From positions 1-48,854 of the forward strand of contig JAVHLI010000018.1 of NCBI GenBank assembly GCA_031082185.1: 48,854 bases of DNA, in the 5' to 3' direction. This DNA comes from a bacterium (lineage in GTDB: Bacteria; Sysuimicrobiota; Sysuimicrobiia; Sysuimicrobiales; Humicultoraceae). Numbering within the stretch: the first letter of the stretch is position 1; each line of letters opens with the position of its first letter. The notes beneath the pieces are model-generated. The model made no database searches. It had not been told where the DNA came from and saw only the letters and a program-made list of their open reading frames with translations. The translations under genes and the position numbers were made by a program. Positions 6,546-14,955 of this stretch are shown one piece after another.

Positions 6546-8090
6546 GTGGATCGTAGGAGATTCAGTCGTACACTGTGTGGTTTGTTAGTCGTGATAGCCG
6601 TCCTGTGGGCGGGTCCTGGTGCAGGAGCCCCCGTTCCGGCGCAGCGCGGCGAGCTGCGCATCGCCATGCAGTACGACCGCGGCTCCATGGATCCCGCGGT
6701 GCTGAGCGCCGTGACCGACAAGCAGATGACCGTCAACGTGTTCGAGGGGTTGGTCCGTCACGCGCTGGGCACCGTCAAGATAGAGCCAGCCCTGGCAGAG
6801 AGCTGGACGATGGCTCCAGATGGGAAGACGTGGACCTTCAAGTTGCGCCGCGGCGTCCGATTCCACAAGGAATTCGGCGAGATGCAGGCCAGCGACGTGA
6901 AGTTCAGCCTGGAGCGGATCCAGGCCCCGGCCCTGAAGTCTCCCTACTCTCAGCTGATGGCCTCGCTGGAGCGCGTGGAGGTCCTGGACAGGCACACGGT
7001 CCGAATCCTGCTGAACTCGCCTGACCCTGCGTTTCTGGACAAGCTGGCGCAGAGCTTTGGCGCCATCGTAAGTGAGAAGGCCGTGAAGGCCAGGGGCGAC
7101 AAGTTTGACCAGGACCCCGTGGGCACCGGCCGCTATCAGTTCTCCAGCTGGGCGCCCCAGCAGGAGACGGTGTTCACCCCATTCGACGAGTACTGGGGGG
7201 GGAGGCCGGCGCTCGCACGCGTCGTCTACGTCCCGATTCCGGATTCCACGACCATGTTCAACGCCTTTGAGGCAGGCGACGTGCACCTGGTCCAGGTTAC
7301 TGATCCGGACAAGCTGAAGAAGTACAGGCAGAACTCCAAGATGACCGTGGTCGAGACCCCCGGCCTGATCACCCGGTTCTTCGGCATGAACCGTCTGCAC
7401 AAGCCATTCGACGACATAAAGGTGCGGACGGCAGTCCTCCATGCCGTCAACAGGACCGAGATCGTCCAGTTCCTCTTCGGTGGCGTCTCCACGCCGGCCC
7501 GCTCCATCCTAGCCCCGGGGGTCCTGCATGCGGAGCCCAACGTCATGCAGTACAGGTTTGATCCCTCCAGGGCAAAGCGGCTGCTGGCCGAAGCCGGGTA
7601 CCCCAACGGCTTTCGGACGACGTTCTACGTGCCCAACATCGATCGCTTCACCAGGCCGGCGACCGTCATACAGCAGCACCTGCGGGGCGTAGGCATCGAG
7701 ATCGAGATCCGGGTGATGGAGGTAACGTCCTTCCTGGCAAGATTGCGGTCGGCCGAGGGAATGCCCATGTTCACCTTGAGCCGGGGGCAGGACCCCGCTC
7801 CCGACCGTGTGCTCTACATCTGGTTCCACAGCAGCGGGATACCGCGGGACAACTGGGCGAACATCTCCATCCCCGAGGTGGACCGGTGGTTGGACGAGGC
7901 GCTGCGAACCCTGAACGAGGACAGGCGCAAGGAGCTGTTCAGTCTCGCCCAAAAGCGCATAGTGGATGAAGCGCACTACTTCTTCATCGATCACGAGAAC
8001 CACATCTTCGCCATGCAGGCGCGGGTCAAGGGGTTTGTGGGCGACCCGCAGCGCAGCATCCGGCTGGACAACGTGTCCGTGGAGAGGTAG
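6546..8090 (+). CDS. Peptide/nickel-type ABC transporter substrate-binding protein (family 5)
   Basis: A 514-residue exported solute-binding protein of the DppA/OppA family (SBP_bac_5). I choose GTG 6546, which begins the signal peptide DRRRFSRTLCGLLVVIAVLW and has AAAGGGG at good spacing. ATG 6519 is a possible alternative without a clear ribosome site. Typical features are GELRIAMQYDRGSMDP at the mature N terminus, LAESWTMAPDGKTWTFKLRRG, DVKFSLERI, PVGTGRYQFSSW and RTAVLHAVNR. It captures oligopeptides or similar cargo outside the membrane for the two permeases that follow at spacings of 3 bp and less. It begins just after the IS element, which may have displaced its original promoter. Confidence 0.92.
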   Translation: MDRRRFSRTLCGLLVVIAVLWAGPGAGAPVPAQRGELRIAMQYDRGSMDPAVLSAVTDKQMTVNVFEGLVRHALGTVKIEPALAESWTMAPDGKTWTFKLRRGVRFHKEFGEMQASDVKFSLERIQAPALKSPYSQLMASLERVEVLDRHTVRILLNSPDPAFLDKLAQSFGAIVSEKAVKARGDKFDQDPVGTGRYQFSSWAPQQETVFTPFDEYWGGRPALARVVYVPIPDSTTMFNAFEAGDVHLVQVTDPDKLKKYRQNSKMTVVETPGLITRFFGMNRLHKPFDDIKVRTAVLHAVNRTEIVQFLFGGVSTPARSILAPGVLHAEPNVMQYRFDPSRAKRLLAEAGYPNGFRTTFYVPNIDRFTRPATVIQQHLRGVGIEIEIRVMEVTSFLARLRSAEGMPMFTLSRGQDPAPDRVLYIWFHSSGIPRDNWANISIPEVDRWLDEALRTLNEDRRKELFSLAQKRIVDEAHYFFIDHENHIFAMQARVKGFVGDPQRSIRLDNVSVER

Positions 8091-8093
8091 AGG

Positions 8094-9035
8094 TTGAGGG
8101 GTCTCCTTGCGGCCCGCCTGGCAGCCACGGTACCAACGGTCCTGGGCGTCATCATCGTGGTCTTTCTGGTGGTCCATTTCATCCCGGGTGACCCTGTGAT
8201 CGCCATGCTGGGCGATTCGGCCACGGCAGAGCAGGTCGAAGAGACCCGACGCCTACTGGGCCTGGACGCTCCTCTGCCCGTGCAGTTTGCCAGGGTGATT
8301 GCCCGCTACGTGCGCCTGGATCTGGGCCGGTCCATCATCACGCGGCGGCCGGTCATCGGTGAGATCCGGAGCCGCTTTCCGCACACTCTTTGGCTGGCCG
8401 CGGGTGCGATGCTGGTGTCGGTGGCCGTGGGCCTCCCGCTGGGAGTGCTTGCGGCCACCCGGCGCGGCAGCCTGGTCGATCTGAGCAGCCTGGTCCTCAG
8501 CACTGCAGGCATCGCGGCGCCCGTCTTCTGGATCGGACTGCTGCTCTCGCTGCTCTTTGCAACGAGGCTAGGCTGGTTTCCCACGATCGGAGCCGGCCGC
8601 GTAGGGGACCTGGGCTCCATGCTCCATGCCCTGGTGCTTCCCTCGGTGACCCTGGGTCTCTCCGGGATCGCGCTCATCGCCCGCATGACCCGGTCGTGCA
8701 TGCTGGAGGTGCTGCGCGAGGACTACGTCCGCACTGCCCGCGCGAAGGGGGCGACGGAGCGGGCCGTGGTCTTTCGACACGCGCTGAAGAACGCCGCCAT
8801 CCCCATCGTGACGATCATCGGTCTGAACGTCGGCTATCTGCTGGGCGGGGCGGTGCTCGTGGAGACGGTCTTTGCGCGTCCCGGGCTCGGGAAGCTTCTT
8901 GTTGACGCCATCTTGTCCCGGGACTACCCCGTGGTGCAGGGGGTGACGCTGACCGTGGCGATCTCGTTCGTGGCGGTCAACCTGGTGACCGATCTCGTCT
9001 ACGGCTGGCTCGATCCCAGGATTCAGTACCAGTGA
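8094..9035 (+). CDS. Peptide ABC transporter permease, DppB type
   Basis: A 313-residue membrane protein starting TTG at 8094, 3 bp after the binding-protein stop. It has the N-terminal helix with HFIPGDPV typical of DppB/OppB, a large loop, then five further helices. The EAA loop that contacts the ATPase (EDYVRTARAKGATERAVVFRH) and the family end VYGWLDPRI are intact. It should form the channel with the DppC-type protein encoded next. The TTG start is supported by coupling to the upstream gene, since no other start lies before the first helix. Confidence 0.93.
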   Translation: MRGLLAARLAATVPTVLGVIIVVFLVVHFIPGDPVIAMLGDSATAEQVEETRRLLGLDAPLPVQFARVIARYVRLDLGRSIITRRPVIGEIRSRFPHTLWLAAGAMLVSVAVGLPLGVLAATRRGSLVDLSSLVLSTAGIAAPVFWIGLLLSLLFATRLGWFPTIGAGRVGDLGSMLHALVLPSVTLGLSGIALIARMTRSCMLEVLREDYVRTARAKGATERAVVFRHALKNAAIPIVTIIGLNVGYLLGGAVLVETVFARPGLGKLLVDAILSRDYPVVQGVTLTVAISFVAVNLVTDLVYGWLDPRIQYQ

Positions 9036-9910
9036 GCGGAGCTCATCAGCATCTCGCCGGAAGAGGCGTGACCGGCACTCCCAGGTGGCGGCGGGTCATC
9101 ACGCACGCGCCGATGATGGTGGGCGCGGTGATCGTCCTGGCCGTCGTGGTGATGGCCCTGGCCGCTCCCGTTCTGGCACCGGCTGACCCGACCGCCATCG
9201 ACCTGCCCATGCGGCTCCGACCCCCGGGCGAGGACGGCCGCCTGCTGGGGACCGACGGCTTCGGCCGAGACGTTTGGAGCCGGCTGGTGTTCGGCACGCG
9301 GGTCTCCCTGCAGGTGGGCGTGGTTGCAGTCAGTATCGGCGCCGTGGCCGGCCTGGTCGTGGGACTGGCGGCGGGCTACTTCGGCGGCTGGGTTGACATG
9401 CTTACCGGGCGCGTGCTGGACGTGGTGATGGCCTTTCCGACCATCCTGCTCGCTCTGGCGGTGGTCGCGGCGCTGGGGCCGTCGCTGACCCACAGCATGA
9501 TCGCCATCGGTCTCACCAGCATACCCCGCTTTGCCCGGGTGACTCGGGGCGCCGTGCTGGCGGTGCGGGGGCGGGACTTCGTGCAGGCGGCCGAGGCGCT
9601 GGGCGCGCCGACCAGCCGCATCCTGGCAGTCCACGTTCTCCCCAATGTCCTCTCGCCTCTTGTCGTGATGGTCAGCCTCGGCGTCGGATCAGCGATCCTG
9701 GTGGAGGCCTCCCTGAGCTTCCTCGGACTGGGCGTGGCGCCGCCCACACCCACCTGGGGGTCCATGATCACCGACGGCAAGCACTACATCGATCTCGCGC
9801 CGTGGATCTCCGGGTTCGCAGGCCTGTTCATAATGGTGACCGTGCTGGGATTCAACCTGTTGGGAGACGGGCTGCGGGACCTGTCGGATCCGAAGCTCAG
9901 GGCCCGATAG
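9032..9910 (+). CDS. Peptide ABC transporter permease, DppC type
   Basis: A 292-residue membrane protein starting GTG at 9032, overlapping the DppB-type stop by 4 bp. It has the N-terminal helix, the LLGTDGFGRDVWSRLVFG motif found after it in DppC/OppC, five more helices and the EAA loop RDFVQAAEALGAPTSRILAVH. The end GDGLRDLSDPKLR is typical. The ATPase subunits (DppD/DppF) that normally follow are absent from the window. They may be encoded elsewhere and shared. Confidence 0.93.
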   Translation: MSGAHQHLAGRGVTGTPRWRRVITHAPMMVGAVIVLAVVVMALAAPVLAPADPTAIDLPMRLRPPGEDGRLLGTDGFGRDVWSRLVFGTRVSLQVGVVAVSIGAVAGLVVGLAAGYFGGWVDMLTGRVLDVVMAFPTILLALAVVAALGPSLTHSMIAIGLTSIPRFARVTRGAVLAVRGRDFVQAAEALGAPTSRILAVHVLPNVLSPLVVMVSLGVGSAILVEASLSFLGLGVAPPTPTWGSMITDGKHYIDLAPWISGFAGLFIMVTVLGFNLLGDGLRDLSDPKLRAR

Positions 9911-9954
9911 TAGCCGCGCGGGACCTGGCGGTGAATCTGATCGAGGAGTCGTAG
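9895..9954 (+). pseudogene. Possible 5' remnant of an ABC transporter ATPase gene
   Basis: Overlapping and following the DppC stop in another frame is a short open stretch ending in TAG at 9952. It reads GPIVAARDLAVNLIEES. DppD-type ATPases commonly start with a strand resembling I-V-x-A-R-D-L-x-V, and the gene would belong exactly here. No start codon or further ATPase motif is seen. The resemblance covers about ten residues and may be chance. Confidence 0.25.
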
Positions 9955-9956
9955 AC

Positions 9957-11261
9957 ATGCTGGAGCAGTCCAAAGCCGTGCTGGAGTATGTCGAGCGCCA
10001 CCGCGACGACCTGGTGACACTGTTGCAGACCATGATTCGCACGCGCAGCGTCAACCCCGCCTTCGACCCGGCGTCTCCGGGAGAGGCGGCCATGGCGAGG
10101 CTCGTGGCCGATCGGTACGCGGCGCTGGGAATCGCCACCGACATCGTGGAGGCGGTCCCAGGCCGGCCCAACGTAGTCGCGACCTGGAAGGGAAGCATTG
10201 GCCGCCCCAGGCTGCTGGTCAATTGCCACCTGGACACCGTACCGCCGGACTGCGGGGAGTGGGTTGACCCCCACGACGGGAAGGTGACCTCGGGCTGGAC
10301 CAAGGACCCTTTCGGGGGCGAGATCGTCGACGGCCGCATCTACGGGCGAGGCGCGGCAGACCACAAGTCCCCAATCGCCGCCACCCTGATGGCCCTGGAG
10401 GCGCTGGTGGCGTCCAGCTGCCGACTGGAGGGGGACCTGGTCTGCATCCACGACGCCGACGAGGAGGTCGGTGGCCGGTACGGAATGCGCTACCTGGCAG
10501 AGCACATGCCTTTCGACTTCGACATGGCCCTGTACGCGTGCACCGGCGACGTCACGCCGCTCGGCAGTGAGTACTTCTCCGCCCTAGGCACGAACAACAT
10601 CATCCGCACCCTTGCAGGGACGCAGACCTACCAGATCAGGCTCACTGGACACAACCTGCACAGCATGGCACCGCTGCGGCACCTGGGCGCTGCGGAGGCG
10701 GCCGTGGCCCTGATCGACCGCCTGGGCCCCCTCATGCAGCGAGTCAACGACTATCAGGACCCCGTGGATGGCTCTGGGCATCCGGCGATGCGCATCAGCG
10801 GGATCGACAGCGGGGAGAGAGTTGCAGTCCACCACCAGTCGCGCACCTGTGAAATCACGGTCAACCGCAAGATCCACCAGAGCATCGATCCGGAGGCGGC
10901 GCTGGCAGAAATCAAGGCCGTCGTCGCGGCGCACAACGCGGCGTACCCTGAGAACACGGCCTCGCTTGAAGTGCTGCGCAACCTGCCGCCGGCGATCACG
11001 CCTGCGGACCACCCTGTGGTAACGGGGCTCGCCCGAGCGGTGAAGGCCGTGCTGGGGGAGGAGGCGAGGGTTACGGGGATGCCTTGCCCGGTTGGCATCA
11101 GCTCCTTCCTGGCGACCGTTCCCATACCCACGGTGCTGTTCGGCTACGGGCTGGTCAACCTCCATCACGCCCACGACGAGTACATCGCGGCAGACGACCT
11201 CGTCAAGATGGCGAAGGTCTACGCCGTCGCGTTCATGGAGTGGCTGGGCAGGTCGGAGTAG
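9957..11261 (+). CDS. M20-family metallopeptidase (ArgE/DapE/CPG2 type)
   Basis: A 434-residue cytoplasmic enzyme, ATG 9957 with GAGGAG upstream. Zinc-site motifs are visible: VNCHLDTVP (H91, D93), GRGAADHK (D135), HDADEEVGG (E169 catalytic, E170 ligand) and a final NLHHAHDEYI carrying the last His. The middle third (about residues 205-320, TGHNLHSMAPL onward) is the lid/dimerisation domain. M20 enzymes hydrolyse N-acyl amino acids or small peptides. Directly after the peptide transporter genes, it probably processes the imported substrate. ArgE, DapE and carboxypeptidase cannot be told apart here. Confidence 0.92.
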   Translation: MLEQSKAVLEYVERHRDDLVTLLQTMIRTRSVNPAFDPASPGEAAMARLVADRYAALGIATDIVEAVPGRPNVVATWKGSIGRPRLLVNCHLDTVPPDCGEWVDPHDGKVTSGWTKDPFGGEIVDGRIYGRGAADHKSPIAATLMALEALVASSCRLEGDLVCIHDADEEVGGRYGMRYLAEHMPFDFDMALYACTGDVTPLGSEYFSALGTNNIIRTLAGTQTYQIRLTGHNLHSMAPLRHLGAAEAAVALIDRLGPLMQRVNDYQDPVDGSGHPAMRISGIDSGERVAVHHQSRTCEITVNRKIHQSIDPEAALAEIKAVVAAHNAAYPENTASLEVLRNLPPAITPADHPVVTGLARAVKAVLGEEARVTGMPCPVGISSFLATVPIPTVLFGYGLVNLHHAHDEYIAADDLVKMAKVYAVAFMEWLGRSE

Positions 11262-11276
11262 GTCCTGTCGCGGATA

Positions 11277-12989
11277 TCAGGTGTCTGCCAGGCCGGCGGC
11301 GGCGCCCTGCCGGCGAGGGTCGGCGGCCCCTTGACAGAGGCCTGTCTTTGGGTCTCGCGTCACCACCTGCACCGCCCCAAACCACGGCGATTTCGCGCTC
11401 CTGTACTGCACCTCGTGCCCCAGGCGCGACAGCCCTGCCTTCGCGGCATCAGGTAGATCGGACTCCGCCTCGAGCTCGTACCCCGACCAGTGCACGCGGG
11501 GCGCGTCCACTGCCGCCTGAAGGGACGTGCCGTGATCGAGAACGCTCACCAGCACCTGGGCGATTGCGTTGGGGATCCGTGTGCCCGACGGGCTGCCCAG
11601 GGCCATCACCGGAGCGCCGTCGCGCAGGACGAGCGTCGGGCAGGGCATGAGCGGGCGCTTGTACGGTGCGATCGCCGCCACGCGCGTTCCCGGGCGGGGA
11701 TCGAACAGTTTCATGGCGTTGTTCAGGAAGAACCCGCGGCCCGGGACCACCATGGCCGACCCGAAGGCATCGCCCAGGCTCTGGGAGATGGAAACGAAGT
11801 TCCCCCAGCGGTCCACGTGGGAGTGGTGGGTCGTGCAGCTGGCGTGCCCCGCCGACGAGGGCATCACGCCCGTGAGGCTCGCCGGGTCCGGCTGCTCCGC
11901 CTGGTATGCCCACGGGTTGCCGGGCCCGGGGAACTGCGCGCGCTGCGGGTCTATGCTCCTGCGCCGTTCCGCTGCGTACGCCGGATTGAACAGTCCACCA
12001 ATAGGCACGTTGACGAAGGCGTGGTCGCCGATGTGAACCGCCCTCTCTGCAAAGGCGAGCTTCATGGCCTCGATCAGAAGATGGAGCTTCTCCGGCGAGA
12101 GCGGATCGCAGGTGCGGAAGTCGAAGCCGTCGAGCAGGCAGAGCAGGTGCAGGAGCAGCGCGCTGGACTGCGGGGGCGTGCACTGCACCGTGTACCCCCG
12201 GAAGGACACGGCGTCCGGCGGCAGTACCCGAAACAGCTTCTCGGGATAGAGGGCCAGGTCTTCCTCTGACAGCACACCCCCGTCGGACCGCACGCAGTCC
12301 ACGATGGCGCGAGCGATCTCACCGGAGTAGAACTCCTCGATCCCACTGGTGGCGATGCGTTCCAGGGTCTGCGCGAGTTCTGGCTGCACGACCGCCTCAC
12401 CTTCCGTCCTGGGCGAGCCGTCCGGGCGGAGGAAGATGGCCGCTGAAGCCGGGTACCGCGCCAGGCGGTCCCGGTTTTCGGCGACCAGCCCGGACATGCG
12501 CCGGGCTAGGGGCACGCCCCCTCGGGCGTAGGTGATGGAAGGTTCCAGCACCGTCCCAAGGGGGATAGAGCCCCACCGCCGGTGCGCGTAGGCCCATCCC
12601 CAGACGGCGCCGGGAATGCACACCGACAGCCCGCCGGTGGTGTTGAGGTCCCCCTCGGTTAGGAACCGGTAGTCACCCTGGGTCGGGTGCTCGATCCACC
12701 GGTACATGCCCGCGCGGGCGGCGCCGGGGGCGCAGGCATAGAAGTCTATGCCCACGGTCTCTCCCTCGCCGGCCATGTGCACCAGCATGTTCCCCTGGCC
12801 CCCGAGGTGAGACATGGCCGGCTCGCACACGGCCAGGGCAAAAGCAGTGGCGATGGCCGCATCCGTGGCGTTTCCGCCGCGCGCCAGCATCTCCACTCCC
12901 GCTGCCGTCGCCCAGGGATGCGACGAGCTGCAGAAGCCGCCAGCGCTCAGCGCGTCGTTCGCGGGGCTGTTGACGAAGGGGGGGCTCAT
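11277..12989 (-). CDS. Gamma-glutamyltranspeptidase-like Ntn hydrolase
   Basis: About 570 residues from ATG 12989 (AAGAGG upstream). An upstream ATG at 13067 would overlap the previous gene by 44 bp and add a stretch that does not look conserved. The N half has the GGNATDAAIATAFAL and HLGGQGNMLVH pattern of the family. The self-processing nucleophile is T386 in the segment SCTTHHSHVDRWGNFVS, and a GSPSGTRIPNAI substrate-site segment follows. These enzymes cleave themselves into large and small subunits, then hydrolyse or transfer gamma-glutamyl groups. There is no signal peptide, so a cytoplasmic role is likely. It converges on the M20 gene with a 15-bp gap, consistent with a shared peptide-catabolic role. 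Confidence 0.9.
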   Translation of the reverse strand: MSPPFVNSPANDALSAGGFCSSSHPWATAAGVEMLARGGNATDAAIATAFALAVCEPAMSHLGGQGNMLVHMAGEGETVGIDFYACAPGAARAGMYRWIEHPTQGDYRFLTEGDLNTTGGLSVCIPGAVWGWAYAHRRWGSIPLGTVLEPSITYARGGVPLARRMSGLVAENRDRLARYPASAAIFLRPDGSPRTEGEAVVQPELAQTLERIATSGIEEFYSGEIARAIVDCVRSDGGVLSEEDLALYPEKLFRVLPPDAVSFRGYTVQCTPPQSSALLLHLLCLLDGFDFRTCDPLSPEKLHLLIEAMKLAFAERAVHIGDHAFVNVPIGGLFNPAYAAERRRSIDPQRAQFPGPGNPWAYQAEQPDPASLTGVMPSSAGHASCTTHHSHVDRWGNFVSISQSLGDAFGSAMVVPGRGFFLNNAMKLFDPRPGTRVAAIAPYKRPLMPCPTLVLRDGAPVMALGSPSGTRIPNAIAQVLVSVLDHGTSLQAAVDAPRVHWSGYELEAESDLPDAAKAGLSRLGHEVQYRSAKSPWFGAVQVVTRDPKTGLCQGAADPRRQGAAAGLADT

Positions 12990-13023
12990 GGACTGCAGCG
13001 CCTCTTGGTCTCCGGGCACAGCG

Positions 13024-13650
13024 CTACCCAACCGCGGGTCCTTCCGACCCGGCGCAGTCACATCCACATGCGCATGCCTTGCGCCCCGCTGCCAGCGCCC
13101 CGATCAGGACTGCTGCCCGCCGGGTGTTGAAGATGCCGCAGTGGCAGTTGCGGGCCATCGTGACGGCAGCCTCCTCGGCGGCCATCAGGCCGCCTGCCAC
13201 TCGATCGGCAAGCGCGCTGATGAGGTTGAAGGAGATCATCGCGTGTCCGCACATGGTGTTGATGGCCATCACCAGGGGGTTCCGTGGGAGGCGGGTCGTG
13301 TTGCCGTGTATACCCAGGGACATGTTCACCGTGTGCTGATCGGCACCGGCCCGGCGGGCGCAGTCGCGCACCCTGTCGAACAGCCCCGAAACCACCACGG
13401 AGAGGCCTGTGCCGAGCCGCTGTAGCTCTTCCAGCACCCGGACCACCTTCTCGGGGTCGTCGTAGACGGCGTGCACCAGGGAGTTGTTCTTGAGGCCGGC
13501 CTCCAGCCTGTCGCGCGTCGTGGAGAACTTGTTCCCGATGCGGCAGTCGCCCCAGTTCACCGGCTCGTGCCTGATCAGGACCTCCAGGCACAGCTTCAGG
13601 CGGGATGCAGCGCCGTCATCGGTTATTCCCTTGGCCGGCATGACGAGCAC
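13024..13650 (-). CDS. Unrecognised Cys-rich protein paired with a 2[4Fe-4S] protein
   Basis: A 208-residue protein whose family I do not recognise. It contains a charged segment (KGITDDGAASRLKLC), a likely core GIHGNTTRLPRNPLVMAINT followed by MCGHAMISFNLI, a Cys pair (RNCHCGIF) and a Cys cluster near the end (ACACGCDC). Several of these could bind metal or Fe-S. The start is unclear: ATG 13650 and GTG 13659 both lack a ribosome site. The frame stays open upstream to the TGA of the preceding Fe-S gene at 13711, which is in the same frame. The two genes are very likely functionally linked. Confidence 0.72.
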   Translation of the reverse strand: MLVMPAKGITDDGAASRLKLCLEVLIRHEPVNWGDCRIGNKFSTTRDRLEAGLKNNSLVHAVYDDPEKVVRVLEELQRLGTGLSVVVSGLFDRVRDCARRAGADQHTVNMSLGIHGNTTRLPRNPLVMAINTMCGHAMISFNLISALADRVAGGLMAAEEAAVTMARNCHCGIFNTRRAAVLIGALAAGRKACACGCDCAGSEGPAVG

Positions 13651-13710
13651 AGTGTAGTCGGACGCCAGGCTCTCCGGGCTTCCTTGTCGGTGCAGCGAGT
13701 GTGTCGTCGT

Positions 13711-14436
13711 TCAATCCTCCTCAGGGAATAGTGGAAAGCCCAGGCCTACGTTGGTCTTGCCGTTTGGAAGCACATTGAAGCCCATCGCCCCACAGGTGGC
13801 CAGCACCCACTCCAAGTTCTCCGGTCTCACCCGCAGCGCTACGCCAAGGCTGAACACCGTCTCCAGCCCTGCGGCCGCCTCTCTCGCCGCCCTCAGCACC
13901 TGGGGCAGCCTATCCTGGGGCATCTCCATCTCTATGATGGCCGAGAGCACCCGCTCGTCCAGGATGTCGTCGCGCAGCTTCCCGGTGGAGGCGTCCTTCA
14001 TGAGCTGGGTGACCGGGTTCATGGGCTCGAAGCACGCACCCTCCCTGGCGAGTGCGATGGTCACAATCTCTACCTCACGAAACGAGGAGCCAACCCCGGG
14101 GCGGCCCATCTCAACCGCCATGCCGACGCGTCCCCGGCGGAACCGCCCCGTGACCTCGTTGGTCTTGATCTCCTCTGTGCCCCGGCCCAGTATCCCGGTT
14201 CCTGGATGCTCCACGACGGGGTCTGAGAACTGCGAGCGAAGTATGCGGGGCCACTCAAGTTCCTGCATCACCAGCGCGTCCACGGGGCACACGCCGGAGC
14301 GATAGCAGATGCCGCACTCCACGCACGCGTCCTGGTCGATGGCAGCCAACCCCTCCCGATCAAGGGAAACCGCTCCCACGGGGCAATAGGGGATGCACGC
14401 CTCGCAGCCGTTGCAGAGTTCCCGGGAAACCAGCAT
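13711..14436 (-). CDS. 2[4Fe-4S] ferredoxin-domain protein with unknown C-terminal domain
   Basis: A 241-residue protein. ATG 14436 is preferred because GGAGG lies ten bases upstream and the ferredoxin motif begins right after it. Cluster ligands are C8, C11, C14 with C18, and C38, C41, C44 with C50. The second motif has an enlarged five-residue gap before its last Cys. The remaining 180 residues have a Gly-rich segment (HPGTGILGRGTEEIKTNEV), a repeated Arg/Gly stretch and two alpha/beta units that I cannot assign. It probably passes electrons or senses redox state together with the Cys-rich protein encoded next. Confidence 0.82.
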   Translation of the reverse strand: MLVSRELCNGCEACIPYCPVGAVSLDREGLAAIDQDACVECGICYRSGVCPVDALVMQELEWPRILRSQFSDPVVEHPGTGILGRGTEEIKTNEVTGRFRRGRVGMAVEMGRPGVGSSFREVEIVTIALAREGACFEPMNPVTQLMKDASTGKLRDDILDERVLSAIIEMEMPQDRLPQVLRAAREAAAGLETVFSLGVALRVRPENLEWVLATCGAMGFNVLPNGKTNVGLGFPLFPEED

Positions 14437-14725
14437 GAATGGGTATGCCTCCAACCTCGCTGGGAATGATTGCGGACACAACTCGTGCCAGGGAGTTTAC
14501 GCCAGCGACGCGCAAATCTCCTTCACGACGCGCAGTTCTACCACCGCCACATCTGTCGCAGGATTCCTTGATGTCCTCTCCAATGAGTGGCTCAACCCTT
14601 GCTCAGGACTCACCCTGTTGCTGGCTGGTTGGAGGCCTGCGGGCCGCCCCGAAGAAGTCTAGGAAAGCAGGTTCGGAGTTGACCTCAGCTGGGCAGCTGA
14701 CCACGACGGATTAGGAGGAATCACG

Positions 14726-14845
14726 ATGGCGTTCAAGCAGTGGCACGGCCCGCCTGAGAGGAGGCTGGACGTGAGCAGGGGCCAGGCGAGCCGGCCCCTG
14801 CAGTGTGAGGCTAGGCACACGCCGATGATCACCAAGGGAGGCTAA
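14726..14845 (+). CDS. 39-residue small protein of unknown function
   Basis: ATG 14726 is preceded by a near-perfect ribosome site (TAGGAGGA, five bases upstream) and runs 39 codons to TAA. The peptide starts MAFKQWHGPPERRLDVSRGQ, is basic, and contains one Cys and a GG end. It has no signal or membrane segment. The strong ribosome site is the only evidence that it is translated. It lies about 75 bp upstream of the rnpB promoter. Low to moderate confidence. Confidence 0.42.
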   Translation: MAFKQWHGPPERRLDVSRGQASRPLQCEARHTPMITKGG

Positions 14846-14919
14846 CGAGTCGAACACCAACATCATAGGCCAAGGGAAGTGCTACCCTGGGCTTGACAGT
14901 CTCAGCGCGCCGCACCGAT

Positions 14920-14949
14920 TTGACCCTCTCCCCGGCCCGGTGCTACCAT
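14920..14949 (+). promoter_or_regulatory. Promoter of rnpB
   Basis: A -35 TTGACC (14920-14925) and a -10 TACCAT (14944-14949) are 18 bp apart. They predict transcription starting about 14956, exactly at the 5' base of the RNase P RNA P1 helix. A TTGACA at 14893 has no good -10 partner. Confidence 0.68.
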
Positions 14950-14955
14950 CGAGCC

